Assembly: GCA_024643445.1 (NCBI GenBank)
Contig: JAHEMX010000023.1
Location: 1 to 15,706, forward strand
Direction: 5' to 3'
DNA length: 15,706 nt
Source: Desulfobulbaceae bacterium
Lineage (GTDB): Bacteria > Desulfobacterota > Desulfobulbia > Desulfobulbales > Desulfocapsaceae
Shown: in pieces, positions 1 to 7,094 of the stretch
Numbering within the stretch: position 1 is the first letter of the stretch
How the letters are laid out: every line of letters starts with the position of its first letter
Position numbers and translations under genes: made by a program
The notes under the pieces: generated by a model
Told to the model about the DNA's origin: nothing
Databases searched by the model: none
What the model saw: the letters and a program-made list of their open reading frames with translations, nothing else

Positions 1-304
1 TGATGGCGGTCAGAACCATGGCAATCCAGGCCGGGATAGCAAAGGTTACCGTGGCAATCGCCGATCCGTAGGCGCCGAGGCCGAAGAAGGCTGCGTGGCC
101 CAGGGATATCTGCCCGGCATACCCGATAAAGAGATTGAGTCCGAGGACGACAATCGCGTTGATGGCAATGAGATTGGTCAGTCCGAGGGTATAGGGATTG
201 TTTTCAAACAGTGGAAAGACAATCAGGAGAGATGACAACAGGCCAACCGTGAGCCCGGTTCGGTGCAGATAGATGAAATAGAGTGATCTGTCCTTGAATG
301 ACAT
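1..304 (-). CDS. livM: Branched-chain/aromatic amino-acid ABC transporter permease, LivM type (partial, N-terminal part only)
   Basis: This is an inner-membrane permease subunit of a LIV/HAAT-family amino-acid importer, and only about 101 N-terminal residues are present because the gene runs off the left edge. The reading frame starts at the ATG complementary to 302-304 and begins MSFKDRSLYFIY. It then shows hydrophobic segments and the family signature region around NAIVVLGLNLFIGYAGQISL followed by GHAAFFGLGAYG, which is typical of LivM/BraE. A short AAGG ribosome-binding site lies 6 bases before the ATG. The start is only 7 bases after the iorB stop, so it belongs to the livH-iorA-iorB-livM operon. 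The ATPase genes livG/livF and a binding protein would be expected further left but cannot be seen. Family assignment is firm. Substrate is inferred from the neighbouring genes to be aromatic and/or branched-chain amino acids. Confidence 0.9.
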   Translation of the reverse strand, partial: MSFKDRSLYFIYLHRTGLTVGLLSSLLIVFPLFENNPYTLGLTNLIAINAIVVLGLNLFIGYAGQISLGHAAFFGLGAYGSAIATVTFAIPAWIAMVLTAI

Positions 305-311
305 GACAACC

Positions 312-812
312 TTACCCGTTCACCCCTTTGAAAAATGCATCAAGATTCTGGCTGGTATATTTTGCCGGAGCCAGTTTCTTGATGGCTTCAACGCAGGCCT
401 CTTTGCTGCAGAATAATGCCTGTTTGCTCACTGCCAGCCCGAGCAGCACCAGGTTGGCGAGAACGCTGTTGCCAAGTTCCCTGGCAATGGTCGAGGCGTC
501 TATCCGCTCCCCTTCACCAGCTCTGGCGGAATTGACGAACAGGATACCGGTCTTCTTGATCAGCGGGTGATGCACCGCGACATTGGCCTCATTGAGCATC
601 AGGCCCACGTCCGCCTGGCCGGTACGGATCAGGGGGGAGGCGAAATCACCGATCTTGATAGTGGAAAGAACGGTTCCTCCGCGCTGCGCCATGCCGTGAG
701 ATTCGGACGTGAGGACGGCAACATCAAGATCGACGCCCACCTGGGCTATTACCCGGGTAAGATACAGCACACCCTGTCCACCGATTCCACTGACAATGAT
801 CTGCTGTTTCAT
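312..812 (-). CDS. iorB: Indolepyruvate:ferredoxin oxidoreductase beta subunit
   Basis: IorB is the small subunit of the enzyme that oxidatively decarboxylates arylpyruvates (indolepyruvate, phenylpyruvate, p-hydroxyphenylpyruvate) to aryl-acetyl-CoA while reducing ferredoxin in the cytoplasm. The 166-residue protein is the 2-oxoacid oxidoreductase gamma-type domain. Its N-terminus carries GIGGQGVLYLTRVIA (residues about 9-23), and ESHGMAQRGGTV follows near residue 37; both are conserved in IorB and in PorG-like subunits. It is somewhat shorter than many IorB proteins (roughly 190 residues, from memory). The start codon overlaps the iorA stop in an ATGA arrangement, implying translational coupling, and livM follows after 7 bases. 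With iorA next door the assignment is secure. Confidence 0.94.
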   Translation of the reverse strand: MKQQIIVSGIGGQGVLYLTRVIAQVGVDLDVAVLTSESHGMAQRGGTVLSTIKIGDFASPLIRTGQADVGLMLNEANVAVHHPLIKKTGILFVNSARAGEGERIDASTIARELGNSVLANLVLLGLAVSKQALFCSKEACVEAIKKLAPAKYTSQNLDAFFKGVNG

Positions 813-2647
813 CTTTTTTCCTCTTCAATTATGGCGCCGACCGGGCACACGGGAATACAGTTGCCGCAGCCGATACAGCGGTATACATCGACCACGGCGA
901 CGCCGTTGTCCTCATCCATGAGCAGCGCCGGGCATTCGAATTCATCGATACAGGTTCGGCAGCCGATACACTCATCGGTTATAAAGGCAATGCTCCGATC
1001 TTTTTCTCTGCGCGCTGCCGGGTCCATGATACAGGCCCGGCGGGAGATCACCACGGCGACGCCGCCATCCTGCCGGCGCGTATAGGTGTCGGCATCTTTC
1101 AGGATACGCTCGAAGCGCTCGTGATCGTAGGGGTCGCAGCTTTCTAAAAAACCGACGCCAGCCGCCCGGACGATGGGTTCAATGGCAATGGCCTTTGTTT
1201 CTTTTCCGCCGGCAGACAAACCCAGGTGGGGTACCGGTTGTCCGCCGGTCATGGCGGTTGTGCCATTGTCGAGAATAACGACGATGATCCGGGCCTGCTG
1301 AATAACGGCATTGATCAAGGCGGGTATCCCTGCGTGGAAGAAGGTTGAGTCGCCGATGGAAACCACCACGGTCGGAATCTCGTTACCGTCAAGCTTGTAG
1401 GCCTGATAGAAACCGGCTCCCTGACTGATACAGGCACCCATGCAATGAACGGTATGGACCGCATCCAGATTCATGCCAAGCGTGTAACAACCGATATCGG
1501 AAGGGAAAATTCCGTCCGGGAAGGTTTTCTTGATGCTGTAGAAGGCGGCACGGTGCGGGCAGCCGGGACAAAGAGAGGGCCGCTGGCCGCGGGCAACCGC
1601 CTTCTTTTCAGCGGGCTGCTCAAGACCGAGAAAAGCGGCAATGGCCTGATGCAGCACATCAGGCGTCAGCTCGCCTTCACGGGCAATGGCACCTGTCTGT
1701 TTTCCTTGTGCGCCGGGGTGCGCGAGCTGCAATTCGATGACCGGGTAGGTTTCCTCAAGTATCAGCAAGCGGTCGTAATCATTGTGTAGTTTTCTGATGA
1801 AGGTCGGGCTGAGCGGGTAGGGCATGAGCACCTGGTAGATGTCAAGCATGCCGCTTAATCCCAGTTCGTCGAGCAGGTCTTTGAGATTGGCATAGGCAAT
1901 GCCCGAGGCCACCAGAGCCGTCCTGGCCGTGCTGCCGGCAGAGGGCTCAGCCGGGATCAGCCGCGGCTGCCAGAGCGGCTCGAGGGCAACCTGTTCGAGC
2001 TTGTTATTCAGATCGCGGTGCAATCCCGGCAGGAAGGCCGGAGTGGCACACCAGCGGCCGGTATTTTTCTCAAAGGCTGAAGCCCGTGCCGGCTGCTTCG
2101 GTTCGGAGAGGATAACATTCTGGCGTGAGTGACAGATACGGGTGGTCGGGCGCAGCACGATATTCATCTCGTATTTCTCGGAGAGTCCGTAAGCCGGGGC
2201 GACCATCTGCATGGCCTCGGCCGGGCTGGAAGGATCGAGAACCGGCACGCGCCCCTGCAGGCAGAACAGCCGGGTGTCCTGCTCGTTCTGCGAGCTGTGA
2301 GGCCCGGGGTCATCGCAGACGATGGTGAGCATGCCGCCTTTTACCCCGAGATAGGCGGTGCGCATGAACGGGTCGGCGGCAACATTGAGGCCAACCTGTT
2401 TCATCACCGCCACTGATCGCTTGCCGGTATAACTGGCCGCCAGGGCAACTTCAAAAGCGATCTTCTCGTTTACCGACCATTCAATATGGAGTGGCAGCGC
2501 CGAATCATCTTTGCTGTTGATAATACTTTGCAGGATTTCAGTCGATGGCGTGCCCGGGTAAGCGGCCGCTACCTGGCAGCCGGCTTCTATCAGTCCACGT
2601 CCGATTGCTTCATTGCCCATCAAAAGTTGACGCTGATCTTTAATCAT
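809..2647 (-). CDS. iorA: Indolepyruvate:ferredoxin oxidoreductase alpha subunit
   Basis: IorA is the large catalytic subunit of indolepyruvate:ferredoxin oxidoreductase, which handles transaminated tryptophan, phenylalanine and tyrosine. The 612-residue length is typical. The N-terminal half has the transketolase-like pyrimidine-binding domain (GNEAIGRGLIEAG near residue 10, AAYPGTPSTEI near 28). The C-terminal half has the thiamine diphosphate-binding segment (GDSTFFHAG, then ILDNGTTAMTGGQP), preceded by the cysteine motif LCPGCPHRA. A two-cluster ferredoxin domain closes the protein, with Cys560/563/566/572 and Cys591/594/597/601. A good ribosome-binding site (AAGGA) lies about 8 bases before the ATG. 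The gene lies 65 bases downstream of livH and overlaps iorB by 4 bases. No catalytic motif is visibly missing. Confidence 0.97.
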   Translation of the reverse strand: MIKDQRQLLMGNEAIGRGLIEAGCQVAAAYPGTPSTEILQSIINSKDDSALPLHIEWSVNEKIAFEVALAASYTGKRSVAVMKQVGLNVAADPFMRTAYLGVKGGMLTIVCDDPGPHSSQNEQDTRLFCLQGRVPVLDPSSPAEAMQMVAPAYGLSEKYEMNIVLRPTTRICHSRQNVILSEPKQPARASAFEKNTGRWCATPAFLPGLHRDLNNKLEQVALEPLWQPRLIPAEPSAGSTARTALVASGIAYANLKDLLDELGLSGMLDIYQVLMPYPLSPTFIRKLHNDYDRLLILEETYPVIELQLAHPGAQGKQTGAIAREGELTPDVLHQAIAAFLGLEQPAEKKAVARGQRPSLCPGCPHRAAFYSIKKTFPDGIFPSDIGCYTLGMNLDAVHTVHCMGACISQGAGFYQAYKLDGNEIPTVVVSIGDSTFFHAGIPALINAVIQQARIIVVILDNGTTAMTGGQPVPHLGLSAGGKETKAIAIEPIVRAAGVGFLESCDPYDHERFERILKDADTYTRRQDGGVAVVISRRACIMDPAARREKDRSIAFITDECIGCRTCIDEFECPALLMDEDNGVAVVDVYRCIGCGNCIPVCPVGAIIEEEKR

Positions 2648-2712
2648 AAAAATTCCTTCATGTATCGAGCTTCTCGGTCACCCCGGGTGAAAATGAGCAG
2701 GGGTGGACAACC

Positions 2713-3573
2713 TTATTTTTCCAGTAAGCCTTTCGGCCTGACGAAAAGAACCAGTAACAGTACGACAAACGCGACCACGTCCTTGTAGGCGCTCGAGATA
2801 TAGCCGGCGGACAGTGATTCAAGCAGGCCAAGGACCATGCCGCCGAGTATTGCTCCCGGAAAGGAACTGAAACCGCCCATGATGGCTGCCGCGAATCCTT
2901 TGAGGCCGAGAAGTACACCGACATCGTAGTTCAGTGTCGTGATCGGCGTCACGAGCACCCCGGCCAGCCCGCCGAGTGCACCTGCTATAGCATAGCTGGT
3001 CAATCGTATGCGGCCGGCCGGGATACCGACAACAGCCGCGGCGGTCGGGTTGGACGCAACGGCGCGCATGGAAAGACCCAGTGATGTCTTGTAGAAAAAC
3101 CAGGTGAGCAGACCAATGGCGACAACGGTAAGGGCGATGATCCACAGGGCCTGAGGCAGCACGCTTGCCCCGAGGATGTTTACCGGGGTGTCTTCCGTCA
3201 GCGGCGGCAGCGCCATACGGTTTTTTCCCCAGATCAGCTTGATAATACCGCGCAGAATGATGGACAGGCCGACGGTCAGGAAGATCAGGACCAGGTGATT
3301 ATCAGAGCGTGCCGGACGCAGACCGAAGCGCTCCACCAGCATCGCCACGACGGCGACCCCGGCAACAGCCAGCAGAAGGCCAGGAATCATCGGTAGGCCG
3401 GCTCCGAACAGGGCGGAAAACATCAGCATCCCGCCGAGGGTGACGAAATCGACCTGTACAAAATTGACGATCCCCATGGTGTTGTTCACCACGCAGAAAC
3501 CAAGAGCTATCAGTGAATAGATAGCGCCATTGGTCAATCCGGAAAAGATGTATTGCAACAGGTCCTGGAACAT
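2713..3573 (-). CDS. livH: Branched-chain/aromatic amino-acid ABC transporter permease, LivH type
   Basis: LivH is an inner-membrane permease of a LIV/HAAT ABC importer, pairing with the LivM encoded two genes downstream. The 286 residues are almost entirely hydrophobic. Family signatures include NGAIYSLIALGFCVV near residue 16, GIVNFVQVDFVTLGGM near 34, and the C-terminal AAAVVGIPAGRIRLTSYAIA region that contacts the ATPase. The ATG is preceded by AGGAG about 12 bases upstream, slightly long spacing but acceptable. It is the first gene of the leftward operon, and its start lies 95 bases from the TrpR-like operator at 3669-3686. Family assignment is very secure. Tryptophan or aromatic amino acids as substrate is an inference from the iorAB and trpR context, since sequence alone cannot separate this from leucine/isoleucine/valine transport. 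Confidence 0.93.
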   Translation of the reverse strand: MFQDLLQYIFSGLTNGAIYSLIALGFCVVNNTMGIVNFVQVDFVTLGGMLMFSALFGAGLPMIPGLLLAVAGVAVVAMLVERFGLRPARSDNHLVLIFLTVGLSIILRGIIKLIWGKNRMALPPLTEDTPVNILGASVLPQALWIIALTVVAIGLLTWFFYKTSLGLSMRAVASNPTAAAVVGIPAGRIRLTSYAIAGALGGLAGVLVTPITTLNYDVGVLLGLKGFAAAIMGGFSSFPGAILGGMVLGLLESLSAGYISSAYKDVVAFVVLLLVLFVRPKGLLEK

Positions 3574-3650
3574 CTCAATAACAAACTCCTGCGCCGACTT
3601 CCGAGTCCGTTAGTTCAGCGGGCAAGAAGGTGAGCATCGCGAGAAAAGAG

Positions 3651-3678
3651 TTGACAATTGTTTGTGCTGTACTAGCTT
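3651..3678 (+). promoter_or_regulatory. Candidate sigma70 promoter for the trpR-like gene
   Basis: A perfect -35 hexamer TTGACA is at 3651-3656. The best -10 at normal spacing is weak: TAGCTT at 3673-3678, 16 bases away, lying inside the palindromic operator. The -35 and following bases (TTGACAATT) match the start of the E. coli trp promoter, where the operator likewise covers the -10 (comparison from memory). Transcription from here would begin about 3685, next to the ATG at 3687, giving an essentially leaderless mRNA. No convincing livH promoter was identified on the opposite strand. Confidence 0.5.
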
Positions 3679-3686
3679 GCTAGTAC
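3669..3686. promoter_or_regulatory. Trp operator-like palindrome (putative TrpR binding site)
   Basis: GTACTAGCTTGCTAGTAC is an uninterrupted perfect inverted repeat of 8 bases with a 2-base centre. Enterobacterial TrpR operators have the consensus G-N-ACTAG-TT-AACTAG-N-C; the ACTAG/CTAGT half-sites, spacing and symmetry all agree. The site lies between the divergent livH operon and the trpR-like gene, covers the probable -10 of trpR, and ends one base before its start codon. The palindrome is seen directly. Binding by the adjacent TrpR-like protein is inferred. Confidence 0.82.
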
Positions 3687-3938
3687 ATGGAGGCAAACCT
3701 AAACGACATATCCTCTTTAGTCAATCATTTGCTTGCGCAGAAGTCTTTTAAAGAAATGGAAAAAGTACTGCGTCAGCTGCTGACGTCGAGTGAGTTGACC
3801 GAGGTGAACAACCGGCTGCAGATTATCGAGATGCTGGAACAGGGTATTCCCCAGCGGCAGATCGCCGATAGACTCGGCGTCGGTATTGCCACCGTAACGC
3901 GGGGATCAAGCATTCTCAAGCAGGAAAAGACCTTGTAA
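3687..3938 (+). CDS. trpR: TrpR-family transcriptional repressor (short form)
   Basis: This is a DNA-binding repressor of the Trp repressor family, expected to bind DNA when loaded with L-tryptophan. The 83-residue protein has helices resembling the TrpR dimerisation core, then a helix-turn-helix from Q56 to R72 (QRQIADRLGVGIATVTRG) closely matching the E. coli recognition helix GIATITRGS. R43 and R72 align with E. coli R54 and R84, which contact the tryptophan carboxylate. The turn before the helix is one residue shorter than in E. coli, and the protein ends at LKQEKTL, lacking most of the last TrpR helix. An in-frame TAG at 3681-3683 fixes ATG 3687 as the first possible start, and no Shine-Dalgarno precedes it. 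The gene is divergent from livH-iorAB-livM and likely autoregulated. A YerC/YecD-type TrpR relative is the alternative family name. Confidence 0.85.
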   Translation: MEANLNDISSLVNHLLAQKSFKEMEKVLRQLLTSSELTEVNNRLQIIEMLEQGIPQRQIADRLGVGIATVTRGSSILKQEKTL

Positions 3939-4022
3939 AACAGGTGCATGGCACGTCTGAACGGGAAGTGTCGTGTCTCACCGGATCAATCCTCGGTACG
4001 CATACGGCAACCCCCTTTGTCA

Positions 4023-4066
4023 CCAAATAAAACGGCGTTTCCGGCATGACTGCCTGAAACGCCGTT
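4023..4066 (-). terminator. Rho-independent terminator of the rubrerythrin gene
   Basis: An 11-bp perfect stem (AACGGCGTTTC at 4031-4041 with GAAACGCCGTT at 4056-4066) encloses a 14-base loop in which GGCA/TGCC can extend the pairing. Read on the minus strand it is followed by TTTTATTT, the expected U-rich tail. It starts 30 bases after the rubrerythrin stop. On the plus strand there is no T-tract after the stem, so it is probably not the trpR terminator. Confidence 0.88.
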
Positions 4067-4096
4067 ACTGCCTGTTCAGCGGAACAGATTGAGCGA

Positions 4097-4624
4097 TTAC
4101 AGGTCGCTGTGCAGGTCCGCCGGCCCGTAGTATTCTCTCGGGTGCGCGCAGGCCGGACATTTTGCCGGCGGCTGGGTGCCTTTGTGCAGGTAACCGCAGA
4201 GGCTGCACTTCCAGGTGATCGGCTCGTCACGGGTGAAGACGGTACCGTTGTTGACGCGGGCGAGAAGCTTCTTGTAGCGATCGCGATGCTCTGCTTCAAC
4301 CTTGCCGATCTGCTCAAATTTCATGGCAGCTTCCATGTTGCCTTCCGCTTTGGCTATCTTGGCAAAATCCGGGTACATGGTGGTGGTTTCGTAATTTTCA
4401 CCGTCAATCGCTTCCTGAAGATTCTTGGCGGTATCACCAATACCGTTGAGCAGTTTGAAATGGTCATTGGCATGCCGCATTTCATTTATTGCCGTTTCTT
4501 CAAAAAGACTGGCGATGTAGTGGTAGCCTTCCTTGCGGGCTGCCTTGGCAAAGAAGGTATACTTGTTTCTGGCCATTGACTCGCCGGCAAATGCCGCATT
4601 CAGGTTTTCAATTGTTTTGCTCAT
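4097..4624 (-). CDS. rbr: Rubrerythrin
   Basis: Rubrerythrin is a cytoplasmic non-haem di-iron peroxidase that reduces hydrogen peroxide in anaerobes. The start chosen is the ATG at 4622-4624 because it has a strong ribosome-binding site (AAGGAG) and gives the family-standard N-terminus MSKTIENLNAAFAGESMARN; the longer frame back to 4732 would add 36 residues that read through the Fur box. The 175-residue protein has the ferritin-like four-helix domain with ligand residues E15, E48-x-x-H51, E110 and H113. A C-terminal rubredoxin-like domain carries C140-x-x-C143 and C156-x-x-C159. It is monocistronic, with its own terminator and a Fur-family operator upstream. It fits oxidative-stress defence in a strict anaerobe. 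Confidence 0.97.
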   Translation of the reverse strand: MSKTIENLNAAFAGESMARNKYTFFAKAARKEGYHYIASLFEETAINEMRHANDHFKLLNGIGDTAKNLQEAIDGENYETTTMYPDFAKIAKAEGNMEAAMKFEQIGKVEAEHRDRYKKLLARVNNGTVFTRDEPITWKCSLCGYLHKGTQPPAKCPACAHPREYYGPADLHSDL

Positions 4625-4702
4625 AATTCTCTCCTTGAAAAATAGAGGTGGTAGAATAAGAGTTAGTCTGATAACTCCTGCCAAATCAAAGTAAGTTCTT
4701 TC

Positions 4703-4721
4703 GATAATGATAATTTTTATC
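4703..4721. promoter_or_regulatory. Fur-family operator upstream of rubrerythrin
   Basis: GATAATGATAATTTTTATC matches the classical 19-bp Fur box GATAATGATAATCATTATC at 17 of 19 positions, and a 7-bp dyad TCGATAA/TTATCGA frames it (4701-4723). It lies about 80-100 bases upstream of the rubrerythrin start on an AT-rich segment. Fur and PerR operators overlap in sequence and PerR control of rubrerythrin is known in anaerobes, so which family member binds cannot be decided here. Confidence 0.65.
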
Positions 4722-4904
4722 GAACAATGCAAGGACTAATGAAAGATGCCGGGAAAAAAGGGAAAACGAGACCACGATGTAGTAGTTGATACCCTGTTCC
4801 GGTTCCGTGCGGTACTGCCTGACCGAGGAGATCCATCCGGTTTTTTGGGCAGAGTGCCGGTGTCCCTCTTGCCGCCGTTTACTCCGCCTGCCTGAGCCCG
4901 CTTT

Positions 4905-5528
4905 CTATTTCGGCGTATCCATTGCCTTGACGTCGGGGAGCAGGGAGAATACGAGCGCACCCGGCTCTATCACAATATCCTTGACCTGCATATTGATAGC
5001 AAGCTGCCTGCTTCCTGTATTTGTTATGATCGGCTGCAGCTTGTTTATGACGATCGGTATTTCCTTGCCGTTAAAGAGAGAGACAAGCAGCGCCGCTATT
5101 TCGTTGCTTTTCTGATCAGCGTCAGGTGCTATTTCAGAGACCTGGGGTATGATAAAAAGCGTCTGGCTCGCTTCATCAAAACGTGTACTTGCACCAATGT
5201 TGAAATCCAGTTGCACGTTTCCGACATTGAGGGCAATCTGGTGACCGGCGATAGCCGTCTTGATCCGCATGTCGCTGCCATTTACGACGAGGTGCGCGGA
5301 AAGTTTCTGTTTTGCCAGCTTGATGCGGTCAATTTGATTGATGGCTATCACCCCGGTCAGCGCGGCGGATTGCTCGGGGAACTGGATGGGCAGGCTTTTC
5401 TTTATCGTATCTACCAGAACTGCCTCAGGAATACTCATGGTGATCGTCGTTTTGCTGGGTGAGGCGGCCAGAACCGGCATGACTGAGGTCAAAAACAGGA
5501 TAGCAAGTAAGACGAAATTCTTTTTCAT
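4905..5528 (-). CDS. Exported YceB/DUF1439-like protein
   Basis: The product is a small exported protein of unknown function. The start was placed at the ATG complementary to 5526-5528, because MKKNFVLLAILFLTSVMPVLA is a good type I signal peptide cleaved after Ala-Ala. An in-frame ORF opens 21 codons earlier but buries that signal, and neither start has a convincing ribosome-binding site. The mature part of about 185 residues resembles the YceB (DUF1439) layout: an N-terminal amphipathic helix (SIPEAVLVDTIKKSLPIQF), alternating beta strands, and a final KDIVIEPGALVFSLLP segment like YceB's closing KPGEIVIPF. E. coli YceB is a lipoprotein, whereas no lipobox cysteine is present here, so this one is probably soluble in the periplasm. 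Family placement is tentative and made from memory of YceB. It is divergent from the helicase gene. Confidence 0.6.
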   Translation of the reverse strand: MKKNFVLLAILFLTSVMPVLAASPSKTTITMSIPEAVLVDTIKKSLPIQFPEQSAALTGVIAINQIDRIKLAKQKLSAHLVVNGSDMRIKTAIAGHQIALNVGNVQLDFNIGASTRFDEASQTLFIIPQVSEIAPDADQKSNEIAALLVSLFNGKEIPIVINKLQPIITNTGSRQLAINMQVKDIVIEPGALVFSLLPDVKAMDTPK

Positions 5529-5643
5529 GATAGTGATTCCGTGGTTCATTTGCAGCTCTGTGGCGGTCATCATAGTCCGCTCTACCGTCAACAGCGCTTT
5601 GAAATAGTTCGTTGCATATACCTTATGCGATACGTTACCCTAA

Positions 5644-5649
5644 TATAAT
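5644..5649 (+). promoter_or_regulatory. Candidate -10 element for the helicase gene
   Basis: A perfect TATAAT sits 62 bases upstream of ATG 5711, in the AT-rich stretch between the divergent exported-protein gene and the helicase gene. No good -35 is present at normal spacing. If used, transcription would start near 5656. That lies downstream of the longer ORF's start at 5612 and supports ATG 5711 as the true start. Confidence 0.35.
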
Positions 5650-5710
5650 CGATATATTGGAACAAGCAATCTGTTGCCGCTGCCAGCGACATTATCGTGG
5701 AAATGCCTGT

Positions 5711-7060
5711 ATGGTAAAAATTACCGTTTCTTCTGACTGTCTCATTGAAGACCTTGATCCGGTTCTGGAGCGGGCGATTAAAGAGAGGCTGACGATCGAC
5801 AACCCCCAGTATATTGCGGCAAAACGCTATGGTCGATGGATCGGCAAGAAACTCAAGCCGACCATCAAGTGTTATGAACAGGATGGAGGGAGTCTCCGGA
5901 TTCCGAGGGGATTTTCAAACCAGGCGGTTTTGCTCTGCCGCGAACTGATGGGGGTTGAGCCGCAGATCATCGATCTGCGCAGGCGCTTGCCCGAGGTCGA
6001 TTTCAGTTTTCAGGCGACCTTGCGCGCCTACCAGGAAATCGCCGTTAAGGCCGTCTGCGCCCACTCCTTCGGCGTGCTTGAGGCCGGCACCGGCAGCGGC
6101 AAGACGATCATGGCCCTGGCGGCTGTCTCCGAGAGAAAACAGCCGACGATTGTCGTGGTGCATACCAAGGAGCTTCTCTACCAGTGGCAGGAGCGGATTC
6201 AAGAATTCCTCGGTCTTGAAGCCGGCCTGATCGGTGACGGCAAATTCGAAATCAGGCCGGTGACGGTGGCAATTGTCAACACTGCCCGCAAGCGCACCCA
6301 GGAGCTGACCCCGCATTTCGGTCACCTCATTGTGGATGAATGCCATCGCGTTCCGGCAGCACTTTTCACCGATGTTGTCTCCCGTTTCGACAGCTATTAT
6401 CTGCTTGGCCTTTCCGCCACCGCATTTCGCAGTGATGAGGGGATGACCCGGCTGATCTATTATTTCATGGGAGATCGTGCCCACCGGGTGGACCAGTTAC
6501 ACCTGAAGGTTACCGGGGCGGTGCTGAGACCACGGATTATTCGAAGGAAAACGGAATTCACCTATGGCTATCGAGGCGATTACCAGGCGCTGATCTCTGC
6601 CCTGACCAGACATGAAGGGCGAAATCGGCAGATTGTCGACGATATTCTCAGGACGGTAGCAGAAGATCCGGGCGGTACGGCCCTGGTGGTCTCGGACCGG
6701 GTCAGTCATTGTCAGGTTTTCTTTGATCTGCTGGAAAAACATGGTGTACGGGTGGAGCTTCTTACCGGCCAGATAGCACCTGAACAGAGATCGGCAATCG
6801 TCGCACAGGTCCAGGAGGGTAGGGTAGCTGTTCTGGTGGCAACCCTGCAGCTCATCGGTGAGGGTTTTGACTGTTCCGGGCTGTCCAGCCTCTTTCTGAC
6901 CACCCCGATCACCTTCGAGGGCAGGTTATTGCAGGTGATTGGCCGTATCATGCGTCCGGCCGAGAATAAATCTCCCTGTGTTTACGACTATGTCGATGAA
7001 AATGTATCAGCCCTGCGCCGCTCAGCGGCGGCACGGCAAAAGGTCCTGCTCGGATTGTAA
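5711..7060 (+). CDS. DEAD/DEAH-type SF2 helicase, UvsW/XPB-like
   Basis: This is an ATP-dependent nucleic-acid helicase of superfamily 2, in the group of short stand-alone enzymes resembling phage UvsW and XPB. From ATG 5711 it has 449 residues. A ~95-residue N-terminal domain (MVKITVSSD...) is followed by the Q-like motif RAYQ (105-108), Walker A EAGTGSGKT (124-132), motif II DECH (209-212), motif III SAT (235-237), and motif VI QVIGRIMRP (408-416). All helicase motifs look intact. The frame is open back to 5612, but the extra 33 residues are Cys/His-rich, family members start at the MVKITV equivalent, and a TATAAT lies at 5644. The chromosomal role is unknown, with DNA repair or fork remodelling the likely class. 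It stands alone as a single transcription unit. Confidence 0.9.
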   Translation: MVKITVSSDCLIEDLDPVLERAIKERLTIDNPQYIAAKRYGRWIGKKLKPTIKCYEQDGGSLRIPRGFSNQAVLLCRELMGVEPQIIDLRRRLPEVDFSFQATLRAYQEIAVKAVCAHSFGVLEAGTGSGKTIMALAAVSERKQPTIVVVHTKELLYQWQERIQEFLGLEAGLIGDGKFEIRPVTVAIVNTARKRTQELTPHFGHLIVDECHRVPAALFTDVVSRFDSYYLLGLSATAFRSDEGMTRLIYYFMGDRAHRVDQLHLKVTGAVLRPRIIRRKTEFTYGYRGDYQALISALTRHEGRNRQIVDDILRTVAEDPGGTALVVSDRVSHCQVFFDLLEKHGVRVELLTGQIAPEQRSAIVAQVQEGRVAVLVATLQLIGEGFDCSGLSSLFLTTPITFEGRLLQVIGRIMRPAENKSPCVYDYVDENVSALRRSAAARQKVLLGL

Positions 7061-7094
7061 GTCTTCTCCCGTCGGCCATCCCCCCTGTCACTAT

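Noticed and set aside
2678..2690. TCACC-CCG-GGTGA hairpin between livH and iorA as a terminator
   Set aside because: Only 5 bp with no T-tract; it may at most stabilise mRNA ends.
4097..4732. Longer rubrerythrin with 36 extra N-terminal residues
   Set aside because: The extension translates the Fur box and promoter region; ATG 4624 has the ribosome-binding site and the family N-terminus.
4736..4960. 74-codon minus-strand open frame downstream of the exported-protein gene
   Set aside because: Its composition is Arg/Ser/Pro-rich and low complexity, it overlaps the end of the exported-protein gene, and it has no ribosome-binding site; treated as non-coding.
5612..5710. N-terminal Cys/His extension of the helicase as a zinc finger
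   Set aside because: The TATAAT at 5644 lies inside it and homologous proteins begin at the MVKITV equivalent; the cysteines are probably accidental.
5915..6484. 189-codon minus-strand open frame opposite the helicase
   Set aside because: It lies entirely within the conserved helicase motifs on the other strand and shows no protein family features.
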